The position numbers and the translations under genes are program-made. This document shows, piece after piece, positions 1 to 5,007 of a stretch of 5,007 bases of DNA. Where the stretch lies: NCBI GenBank assembly GCA_003538495.1, contig DPSD01000306.1, forward strand, positions 1-5,007, read 5' to 3'. This stretch comes from Accumulibacter sp. Its GTDB lineage: Bacteria; Pseudomonadota; Gammaproteobacteria; Burkholderiales; Rhodocyclaceae. The notes beneath the pieces were generated by a model that ran no database searches, was not told the DNA's origin, and worked only from the letters and a program-made list of their open reading frames with translations. How positions within the stretch are numbered: position 1 is the stretch's first letter; the number at the start of each line of letters is the position of its first letter.

Positions 1-2082
1 CTCACCGCCGGCAAACTCATCTTCACCCCGGCTGCCAACGCCAACGGCGCCGGCTACGCCAACTTTGGCTTCAAGGTCAGCGACGGCACGGCTCTGTCAG
101 CGTCGGCCTATACCATGACCGTCAACGTAACCGCTGTCCGTGACGATCTCATCAAGACTGGAACAAGCGGTAATGACACACTTACGGGCGACACGATCGA
201 CGCCGGCAGCTACGATCTCCTTACCGGTCTTGCAGGCAATGACAGCCTTTCCGGTGCTGCAGGCAACGATACCCTGGACGGTGGGCTGGGCAACGACACC
301 TTGAATGGCGGCAGCGGTGCTGACACGATGATCGGTGGCGACGGCAACGACCTCTACTATGTCGACAACGTCGGCGACCTGGTCACTGAAAGCAACGCCG
401 ACATCACGACGGGTGGCAACGACACCGTCTATAGCACCCTGTCCGCCTACACGCTGGCGGCCAACGTCGAGAAGCTGCGCCTGCTTGCCGCCAGCGCAGC
501 CAACGGTACCGGCAACGGCGGGAACAACACGCTCTACGCCGGCGCCGGCAACAACGTCCTTGACGGCGGTAGCGGCGCCGACACCGTCTCCTATGCCTAC
601 GCCACTGCTGGCGTTACCGTCAGCCTCGCCAGCGGCGCTGCGCAGGCTACCGGCGGTTCGGCGAGCGATACCCTCGTTAGCATCGAGAATCTCTCCGGCA
701 GCAACCATAACGACTGGCTGACCGGCAACAGCAGCGCCAACACCCTGAACGGCGGCAGCGGTGCTGACACGATGATCGGTGGCGACGGCAACGACCTCTA
801 CTATGTCGACAACGCCGGCGACGTGGTGACCGAAACCAACGCCAATCTCGAGACCGGCGGCGGCGACACGGTCTATAGCTATCTATCCGCCTACACCCTG
901 ACAACCAACGTCGAGGTCCTGCGCATTCTCGCGAGTGGCGCAGCCAACGGCACCGGCAACGGCCTCAACAACACGTTCTACGCTGGCGCCGGCAACAACG
1001 TCATCGATGGCGGTACCGGCACCGACACCGTCTCTTACGCCTACGCCACTGCCGGCGTCACCGCCAGCCTCGCCATCGGCACGGCCCAGGCCACCGGCGG
1101 CTCCGGTTCCGACACCCTCGTCAGCATCGAGAATCTCACGGGCAGCAACTATAACGACAACCTCACCGGTAGCAGCCTCGCCAATACCCTGAACGGCGGC
1201 AGCGGGGTCGATACGCTGATCGGGGGCGACGGCGCAGACACCCTGAACGGCGGCAGCGGTGCTGACACGATGATCGGGAGCGACGGCAACGACTTCTACT
1301 ATGTCGACAACGCCGGCGACCTGGTCACTGAAAGCAACGCCGACATCACGACGGGTGGCAACGACACCGTCTATAGCACCCTTTCCGCCTACACGCTGGC
1401 GGCCAATGTCGAGAAGCTGCGCCTGCTCGCCGTCGGCGCAGCCAACGGTACCGGCAACGACGGGAACAACACGCTCTACGCTGGCGCCGGCAACAACGTC
1501 ATCGATGGCGGTACCGGCACCGACACCGTGTCCTACGCCTACGCCACTGCCGGCGTCACCGTCAGTCTCGCCATCGGTATCGCCCAGGCCACCGGCGGCT
1601 CCGGTTCCGACACCCTGGTCAACATCGAGAATCTCACCGGCAGCTACTTCAACGACCTGCTCGCCGGCAGTGCTGGCGCCAATAGCCTCAGCAGTGGTGC
1701 CGGCAACGATTTCCTGATCGGCGGCTTGGGCAATGACACCCTGACCGGTGGTGCGGGAGCGGACATCATCCGCTTCGACACGCTGCTCAACGCCATCACC
1801 AACCGCGACACGATAAGCGACTACAACGTGGTAGACGACACCATTCAACTGGAGAACGCCATTTTCGCGTCACTGACGACGCTCGGCACCCTCGCGGCCG
1901 GCTCGTTCCGCTCGGGGCCCGGGATCAACAGCGCTTACGATGCCAACGACTACGTGATCTACGATAGTACGTCGGGAGCGCTCTACTACGATGCAGACGG
2001 CAACAGTGTGGGTGCGGCGGTGCAGTTCGCCACCCTCGGCAGCGGACTGGCGCTGAGCAACTCCGACTTCTTCGTGACATGA
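1..2082 (+). CDS. Type I-secreted RTX calcium-binding protein, C-terminal part (5' end outside window)
   Basis: The frame is open from the first base, so the true start lies upstream; 693 residues are visible (numbered here from base 1). Residues 1-48 look like the end of a cadherin-like or tandem-95-type repeat ([15 protein letters not shown], then FKVSDGT). Residues 54-118 are RTX nonapeptides of the GGxGxDxL type ([17 protein letters not shown]), which bind calcium as a parallel beta-roll. Residues 100-561 form three tandem modules, each with nonapeptides, a YYVDNxGDxVTE strand unit, a YTLxxNVExLRxLA unit and a [13 protein letters not shown] unit. Residues 562-593 are a last nonapeptide block. 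Residues about 590-693 are a type I secretion C-terminal domain ([20 protein letters not shown], later GALYYDADG) ending in SDFFVT. Proteins of this kind leave the cell in one step through an ABC/MFP/TolC channel and fold in external calcium. The cadherin-like tail suggests a large adhesin, but an enzyme domain upstream cannot be excluded. No secretion genes are adjacent. Confidence 0.93.
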   Translation, partial: LTAGKLIFTPAANANGAGYANFGFKVSDGTALSASAYTMTVNVTAVRDDLIKTGTSGNDTLTGDTIDAGSYDLLTGLAGNDSLSGAAGNDTLDGGLGNDTLNGGSGADTMIGGDGNDLYYVDNVGDLVTESNADITTGGNDTVYSTLSAYTLAANVEKLRLLAASAANGTGNGGNNTLYAGAGNNVLDGGSGADTVSYAYATAGVTVSLASGAAQATGGSASDTLVSIENLSGSNHNDWLTGNSSANTLNGGSGADTMIGGDGNDLYYVDNAGDVVTETNANLETGGGDTVYSYLSAYTLTTNVEVLRILASGAANGTGNGLNNTFYAGAGNNVIDGGTGTDTVSYAYATAGVTASLAIGTAQATGGSGSDTLVSIENLTGSNYNDNLTGSSLANTLNGGSGVDTLIGGDGADTLNGGSGADTMIGSDGNDFYYVDNAGDLVTESNADITTGGNDTVYSTLSAYTLAANVEKLRLLAVGAANGTGNDGNNTLYAGAGNNVIDGGTGTDTVSYAYATAGVTVSLAIGIAQATGGSGSDTLVNIENLTGSYFNDLLAGSAGANSLSSGAGNDFLIGGLGNDTLTGGAGADIIRFDTLLNAITNRDTISDYNVVDDTIQLENAIFASLTTLGTLAAGSFRSGPGINSAYDANDYVIYDSTSGALYYDADGNSVGAAVQFATLGSGLALSNSDFFVT
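298..741 (+). repeat. RTX tandem module, copy 1 (148 codons)
   Basis: First of three in-frame repeats inside the RTX gene. It starts at the codons for [13 protein letters not shown] and ends before the same motif in copy 2. Bases 307-370 are identical to 751-814 in copy 2 (64 bases), and bases 372-440 are identical to 1314-1382 in copy 3 (69 bases). Its second half (from about 541) differs from the other two copies at many third positions and several residues, for example VLDGGSGAD where they read VIDGGTGTD. Confidence 0.9.
742..1239 (+). repeat. RTX tandem module, copy 2 (166 codons, with an extra 18-codon block)
   Basis: Second in-frame repeat. Its middle part (about 820-975) is the most divergent of the three, for example [19 protein letters not shown] where copies 1 and 3 read [19 protein letters not shown]. 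It is 54 bases longer than the others because of an additional nonapeptide pair at 1186-1239 ([18 protein letters not shown]), which is closely related to the start of copy 3 directly after it. Confidence 0.9.
1240..1683 (+). repeat. RTX tandem module, copy 3 (148 codons, mosaic)
   Basis: Third in-frame repeat. From 1314 to about 1474 it follows copy 1 almost base for base. From 1475 to 1529 it is identical to copy 2 (977-1031) and stays copy-2-like after that. The switch falls between 1474 (ctc as in copy 1; copy 2 has ttc) and 1482 (gct as in copy 2; copy 1 has gcc). It differs from both others near its start by MIGSDGNDF in place of MIGGDGNDL. Confidence 0.9.
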
Positions 2083-2105
2083 TCGGACCAAGGGCCAGTA
2101 GGCAG

Positions 2106-2160
2106 GTACGATGCGCATAAGTCGCGACCGATACGTTTCCCTTCGGGCAGCGCATCCTAC
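2106..2160. repeat. Imperfect inverted repeat (hairpin) downstream of the RTX gene
   Basis: The arms are 2106-2116 (GTACGATGCGC) and 2150-2160 (GCGCATCCTAC). They pair at 10 of 11 positions, with one C-C mismatch, around a 33-base centre that contains the perfect palindrome GTCGCGAC (2121-2128). Read on the minus strand it runs GTAGGATGCGCTGCCCGAAG, which resembles the dispersed intergenic palindromes of the GTAGGRTGCGC type found in many Proteobacteria; that likeness is from memory. No run of T follows on either side, so a classic intrinsic terminator is not supported, although the stem could still stabilise a 3' end. Confidence 0.5.
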
Positions 2161-2229
2161 GGCCCTGTTCGGCCACGAACCGAACTGAGGCGATCCGGGA
2201 TCAGCGACGCGACTGGCTGGCACACTGAT

Positions 2230-2416
2230 TCAGGCGCCAAACTCCTGCAAGGTCGGCATCAGCGGCTTGACCTCCGTGATCACCAGGTGCGAGATCGGTG
2301 TAGGTCGCCAGAGCATCCGCGCTCGGCCGTCCCACCAGCGAGGCCAGATCGGAGAAGCGCATGCCCTGCCGGACCAACTAGGCACTGCAGGTGTGGCGTA
2401 GAACTTCGGGCGTCAG
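2230..2416 (-). pseudogene. Tyrosine recombinase/integrase, C-terminal remnant
   Basis: The minus strand reads LTPEVLRHTCSA (2416-2381), a TAG stop (2380-2378), then LVRQGMRFSDLASLVG and, after RPSADAL, ATYTDL, ending near 2291. This matches the catalytic end of phage-type tyrosine recombinases (HxLRHT, LxxLxGH, Y). The box II Arg (2396-2398) is kept, its usual His partner is Glu, the box III His/Trp position is Arg, and a Tyr (2300-2302) lies nine residues after it, exactly where the nucleophile belongs. Beyond that a frame change is likely: another frame gives HLVITEVKPLMPTLQEFGA and a stop at 2232-2230, a natural-looking C-terminus. Everything upstream of box II is missing. With a stop codon, a likely frameshift and two changed catalytic positions, it is dead. 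It probably marks a past integration or a decayed mobile element. Confidence 0.65.
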
Positions 2417-2692
2417 GCTTTGGCTGCGTCGGCCAGGTTGGCATCGAAAGCAGCACTCGCTAGCATCGACTGGAGGTCGGCAGGCGAGATCTGCGCGCCG
2501 GCTGCATCCGGCACTTCGCCTGGCGGCCGGTTGCCAACGACGCGCTGCTGGCCGTCCGCGAAGGAGCGTTGCCCGCTTCGATCGGCGGCGCCCGACTTCC
2601 GTTCGCCTGGGGGTGGCGCGGTCGGGCGCTGTCGCCAATCGCAGCTATATCGGGCAACACTGGGCCGGGCAGCGCTGCGGCGCGTTATAGTG

Positions 2693-2735
2693 TGCGCCGC
2701 GCCGGCGCCGGCCGATCAAACGACGCCGCGGCGCA
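2693..2735. repeat. GC-rich inverted repeat upstream of the BPSS1780-family gene
   Basis: The perfect 9-base arms TGCGCCGCG (2693-2701) and CGCGGCGCA (2727-2735) flank a 25-base centre. The 12-base palindrome GCCGGCGCCGGC (2701-2712) overlaps the left arm. The structure lies 37-79 bases before the start codon, so it could form a stem in the 5' leader or, if the promoter is nearer, an operator. No function can be assigned, and such pairings are easier to find by chance in GC-rich sequence. Confidence 0.35.
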
Positions 2736-2762
2736 ACCAATTTCCGGTATTTCGGATCGCAT

Positions 2763-2766
2763 GAGG
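2763..2766 (+). promoter_or_regulatory. Ribosome binding site for the BPSS1780-family gene
   Basis: GAGG lies five bases before the ATG at 2772. The nearby ATG at 2761 is followed by AGG and TAG, so it cannot be the start. This supports 2772. Confidence 0.7.
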
Positions 2767-2771
2767 TAGCG

Positions 2772-3539
2772 ATGAACAGTGAACCCAACCCCTTCGAGGC
2801 GGCCGCAGTGGGCGTCGACCAGCACCGCGATGCAGTAATCGGGAGTTTTGTCCCCGAAGGGCGCTGCCTGCCGGTCGGCCATGGTTTTCAGTGGTTGGCC
2901 CGTGGCTGGGCGATATTCCGCACCGCACCGGGAACCTGGATGGGCATCGCGGTCGTTTTCATGTTGTTGATACTGGCGGTCAGTTCCGTCCCGTTCCTGG
3001 ACGTGGCGGTGAACCTGCTGATTCCGGTGCTCATCGGTGGTGTCAGTATCGGCTGCAAGGAGATCGACGACGGCGGCGAGGTCCGTTTCATGCACCTGTT
3101 CGCAGGCTTTACGAGCAATCCGGGTGGCCTGCTGCTGATCGGCCTGCTGTATCTGGCAGCGATGCTGGTGTTGTCCGCGGTGGTCGGGGTGGTGGTGGCG
3201 CTGGCGACGATGTTGGTGGGCTCGCGCTACGACGCCGCTTCCTTGCCACTGCTCTCGCTGGGTTTTCTGACGACCTTGCTGCTCTTCGTGCCGATGGCGA
3301 TGGCCATCTGGCTGGCGCCGCCGCTGGTGGTCTTTCAGCGTCTTTCGGCCGTCCAGGCGATCAAGACCAGTTTCTTCGCCGCCTGGAGGAACTTTGCTCC
3401 ATTCTGCCTGTACGGCCTGCTGGTCCTGCTCGCCGCGGTGATCGCCAGCTTGCCGCTGTTGCTCGGCTGGCTGGTCCTGCTGCCGGTCCTCTACGCGTCG
3501 CTTTACGCCTTCTATCGGGACGTCTTCTTCGAGCGATGA
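2772..3539 (+). CDS. BPSS1780-family multi-pass membrane protein
   Basis: A 255-residue integral membrane protein of unknown function. A soluble N-terminus (about 1-37) is followed by the family-like lead-in GHGFQWLARGWAIFRTAPG (37-54). Hydrophobic segments follow at about 56-74, 78-95, 118-150, 158-184, 208-227 and 229-247. Diagnostic stretches are LLIPVLIGGVSIGCKEIDDG (82-101), then GEVRFMHLFAGF (102-113), APPLVVFQRLSAVQAIKTSF (182-201), the WRNFAPF turn (205-211), and the end YAFYRDVFFER. These match the BPSS1780 family, named from a Burkholderia pseudomallei protein and widespread in Betaproteobacteria; assignment is by motif recall. The start is fixed by GAGG five bases upstream. The next gene begins 85 bases later on the same strand with no clear terminator between, so co-transcription is possible. 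Confidence 0.85.
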   Translation: MNSEPNPFEAAAVGVDQHRDAVIGSFVPEGRCLPVGHGFQWLARGWAIFRTAPGTWMGIAVVFMLLILAVSSVPFLDVAVNLLIPVLIGGVSIGCKEIDDGGEVRFMHLFAGFTSNPGGLLLIGLLYLAAMLVLSAVVGVVVALATMLVGSRYDAASLPLLSLGFLTTLLLFVPMAMAIWLAPPLVVFQRLSAVQAIKTSFFAAWRNFAPFCLYGLLVLLAAVIASLPLLLGWLVLLPVLYASLYAFYRDVFFER

Positions 3540-3611
3540 AAACCGCGAAAGTCCGTGGCGTCCGCCGGGCACCGGCCGCATCGGCCTCGCCTTCCGAAAC
3601 CAAAACCAGCC

Positions 3612-3619
3612 AGGGATGG
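3612..3619 (+). promoter_or_regulatory. Ribosome binding site deciding the MAPEG gene start
   Basis: AGGGATGG contains the Shine-Dalgarno-like core AGGGA, which ends eight bases before the ATG at 3625. The earlier in-frame ATG at 3616 lies within this stretch, with no room for ribosome placement, so 3625 is the better start. Confidence 0.5.
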
Positions 3620-3624
3620 CCATC

Positions 3625-4020
3625 ATGACCGATTACCCAGGACCCACGCTGCTGACTTTGGCCAGCTCGCTGCTGCTTTTCGCCTGCGCCGCTTACGTCG
3701 GTCGCTGCCGCATCAAGCACGGCATCGGGGCGCCGGCAACCACCGGTCATCCGCAGTTCGAGATCGCCTACCGGATCCAGATGAACACCCTCGAAAACAC
3801 CGTCGCCTTCCTGCCGGTGCTGTGGGTTTTCGCCCTCAACCTGTCGAGCCTGTGGGCCACAGTTTTCGGTAGTGGCTGGCTGCTGGCACGGGTCTGGTAT
3901 GCGCTGGCCTACGCCCGTGACCCGAAGTCGCGCGGTGCTGGCTTCGGCTTGTCGATGCTCTGCTTCGCGGCGCTCGGGCTGGGTGGTGTTTGGGGCGTCC
4001 TGCGCGGGCTGCTCGGCTGA
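3625..4020 (+). CDS. MAPEG-family membrane protein
   Basis: A 131-residue protein with four hydrophobic segments at about 8-26, 60-78, 79-96 and 105-127, the usual size and layout of MAPEG proteins (membrane-associated proteins in eicosanoid and glutathione metabolism). The signature lies at 45-64: FEIAYRIQMNTLENTVAFLP, with the conserved R-x-Q-x-NTLEN. A second conserved part, ARVWYALAYARDPKSRGAGF (88-107), follows the family pattern of a Tyr-rich helix then P-x-x-R-x-x-G. Eukaryotic members are glutathione transferases or peroxidases; bacterial members like this are mostly uncharacterised, so a glutathione-dependent role in the inner membrane is inference. An alternative start is the ATG at 3616, three codons earlier, but its ribosome site would be too close. 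The stop codon abuts or overlaps the probable start of the ABC exporter, which suggests translational coupling. Confidence 0.88.
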   Translation: MTDYPGPTLLTLASSLLLFACAAYVGRCRIKHGIGAPATTGHPQFEIAYRIQMNTLENTVAFLPVLWVFALNLSSLWATVFGSGWLLARVWYALAYARDPKSRGAGFGLSMLCFAALGLGGVWGVLRGLLG

Positions 4021-5007
4021 ACTCGCAGGCATCCGGCGAGCAGACCGCGACGGCTGGCGCCGAGTCGCGGCGCTCTGCCGCCGGCAAGTTGCGCCCGTTG
4101 CGGGCCCTGCTGCCGTACCTGGCGCCGTACGGCAGGCAGATTGCGCTGGCCTTGCTGCTCCTGCTGCTCGCCGCCTCGGCGACGCTGACGCTCCCCTACG
4201 CGGTGAAGCTGCTGGTCGACGGCGGCCTCGGCTTGCCGCCCGGCACGGAACTCGGCGAACGGATGCAGGCGGTACGCGAACACTTTCTGCTGCTCTTCTC
4301 GGTGGCGGTGGTCCTTGGCCTGGCGACCGCCGCGCGCTTCTACATGGTCAGCTGGATCGGCGAGCGGGTGACCACCGACCTCCGGCAGGCGGTCTACGCG
4401 CACGTCCTGCAGCAGAGCCCGCAGTTCTTCGAGACCTTGAAGACCGGCGAGGTGCTGTCGCGCCTGACGACCGACACCACGGTGATCCACAGCGCGGTCG
4501 GTTCGAGCGTCAGCATGGGCTTGCGCAACATCGTCCTGTTCGCCGGTGGTCTGACCATGCTGGTGACCACCACGCCGCGTCTGATGCTGACCGTCGCCGG
4601 GATCATCGTGCTCTTCGTCCTGCCGGCGGGGCTGATCGGTCGGCGGGTGCGCAAGCTCTCGCGCGCCAGCCAGGACCGCCTTGCCGACACCAGCGGGATC
4701 GCCGGCGAGATCCTCAATGCCATCCCGATCGTCCAGAGCTACACCCAGGAGACCGCCGAGGCGGTGCGCTTTTCGGTGGCCAACGAAAGGGCCTTCGCCA
4801 CTTCGATCCGCCGCACCGGCACGCGCTCGGCGTTCACCGCCTTCGTCATCATCGGCGTCTTCGGTTCGCTGCTCTACGGTCTGTATGGCGGCGTGCAGGC
4901 GGTCATGGTCGGCGAGATGAGCGCCGGCCAACTGAGCCAGACGGCTCTCTACGTGATGGTCGTCGCCGGCAGCGTGGCGGTGCTGGCCGAGGTCTGGGGC
5001 GACCTGC
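4017..5007 (+). CDS. MsbA-related ABC exporter, transmembrane half (3' end outside window)
   Basis: The frame runs past the window end, so 330 codons are visible, all in the six-helix exporter membrane domain; the ATPase domain would follow. Numbered from 4017: TM1 about 42-62, ending in YAVKLLVDGG; TM2 about 89-108; the first cytoplasmic loop GERVTTDLRQAVYAHVL (115-131), then FFETLKTGEVLSRLTTDT (137-154); then VGSSVSMGLRNIVLFAGG, and the second loop RKLSRASQDRLADTSGIAGE with IPIVQSYTQE. This closely fits the MsbA-related half-transporters (TIGR02204 type), which work as homodimers exporting lipids or hydrophobic compounds; the substrate here is unknown. There is no C39 peptidase-like domain before TM1, so it does not look like a bacteriocin or HlyB-type exporter. 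The start is uncertain because no in-frame ATG precedes TM1. CTG at 4017 overlaps the MAPEG stop (CTGA) and gives a normal-looking N-terminus; TTG at 3990 or TTG at 4089 are alternatives. Confidence 0.9.
   Translation, partial: MNSQASGEQTATAGAESRRSAAGKLRPLRALLPYLAPYGRQIALALLLLLLAASATLTLPYAVKLLVDGGLGLPPGTELGERMQAVREHFLLLFSVAVVLGLATAARFYMVSWIGERVTTDLRQAVYAHVLQQSPQFFETLKTGEVLSRLTTDTTVIHSAVGSSVSMGLRNIVLFAGGLTMLVTTTPRLMLTVAGIIVLFVLPAGLIGRRVRKLSRASQDRLADTSGIAGEILNAIPIVQSYTQETAEAVRFSVANERAFATSIRRTGTRSAFTAFVIIGVFGSLLYGLYGGVQAVMVGEMSAGQLSQTALYVMVVAGSVAVLAEVWGDL

Larger units (their letters stand above)
2083..2771. other. 689-bp stretch between genes without an intact gene
   Basis: This stretch separates the RTX stop codon from the BPSS1780-family start. 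It holds an inverted repeat (2106-2160), a broken recombinase end on the minus strand (about 2230-2416) and a GC-rich inverted repeat (2693-2735). Open frames exist on both strands between 2391 and 2764, but their translations are rich in Arg, Ala, Pro and Ser, overlap one another and show no family motif, so I do not call them genes. No U-tract terminator follows the RTX gene, and no good -35/-10 pair precedes 2772. Confidence 0.8.

Noticed and set aside
97..708. 203-codon minus-strand open frame opposite the first RTX module
   Set aside because: Same cause as the larger antisense frame: complement of GC-rich RTX codons, with no domain of its own.
298..1683. Tandem repeats considered as a CRISPR array or intergenic satellite
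   Set aside because: The units are 444-498 bases long, in frame, and encode RTX modules. They are coding repeats, not short direct repeats with unique spacers.
883..1848. Long open frame of 321 codons on the minus strand opposite the RTX modules
   Set aside because: It mirrors the repetitive GGC/GAC/AAC codons of the RTX gene, and its Val/Ala/Gly/Asp-rich translation repeats with the same period. The plus-strand frame has clear RTX domains, so this is a shadow.
2686..2691. TATAGT as a -10 promoter box for the BPSS1780-family gene
   Set aside because: No acceptable -35 element lies 15-19 bases upstream (the region is GC-rich, GGCCGG), so one hexamer is not enough to call a promoter.
2413..2715. 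Minus-strand open frame of about 100 codons ending in SMLASAAFDANLADAAKA
   Set aside because: The C-terminal part looks protein-like and lies just upstream of the recombinase relic, so it might be a fragment of a displaced gene. It has no plausible start codon upstream and no recognised family, so it is not called.
2391..2764. Two overlapping plus-strand open frames of 99 and 114 codons
   Set aside because: They overlap each other and the minus-strand recombinase relic, start only at TTG/GTG-like codons, and are rich in Arg, Ala and Pro without motifs. Open frames of this size are common by chance in GC-rich DNA.
3574..3586. Short hairpin GGCCG-CAT-CGGCC between the BPSS1780-family and MAPEG genes
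   Set aside because: Only five base pairs with no following T-run, so it is not a credible terminator and may be chance in GC-rich sequence.
2685..3626. 313-codon minus-strand open frame opposite the BPSS1780-family gene
   Set aside because: Its translation is rich in Gln, Arg, His and Asp, as expected from the complement of a Leu/Val/Ala-rich membrane protein gene. The plus-strand gene has the ribosome site and family motifs.
3909..4931. 340-codon minus-strand open frame opposite the ABC exporter
   Set aside because: Low-complexity Arg/Gln/Asp-rich translation that mirrors the exporter codons. The plus-strand frame carries recognisable exporter motifs throughout.

Overview
The window is a GC-rich bacterial segment, probably from a betaproteobacterium. 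The evidence is the strong G/C preference at third codon positions, a BPSS1780-type membrane protein and an MsbA-related ABC exporter. The RTX C-terminus resembles those I associate with Rhodocyclales such as Candidatus Accumulibacter. That placement comes from pattern memory only.

Region 1 (1-2082, +) is the 3' end of a large type I-secreted RTX protein whose start lies before the window. It shows the tail of a cadherin-like domain, a block of calcium-binding nonapeptides, three tandem modules of about 148 residues, a last nonapeptide block and a C-terminal secretion domain. The third module is a mosaic: its first half matches module 1 and its second half matches module 2.

Region 2 (2083-2771) has no intact gene. 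It holds a hairpin-forming inverted repeat (2106-2160), the broken C-terminal end of a tyrosine recombinase on the minus strand (about 2230-2416), about 270 bp with nothing recognisable (2417-2692), and a GC-rich inverted repeat just before the next gene (2693-2735).

Region 3 (2772-5007, +) is a run of three co-directional genes for membrane proteins. They are a BPSS1780-family multi-pass protein of unknown function, a small MAPEG-family protein, and the N-terminal transmembrane half of an MsbA-related ABC exporter cut by the window end. The MAPEG and ABC genes abut or overlap, so they are probably co-transcribed. No in-frame ATG precedes the conserved part of the exporter, so it probably uses a CTG or TTG start.

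Nothing ties the RTX gene functionally to region 3. The ABC protein is not of the dedicated type I secretion kind, so the RTX exporter is probably encoded elsewhere. I see no convincing new biological system. The points most worth checking are the mosaic repeat, the recombinase relic and the non-ATG start.
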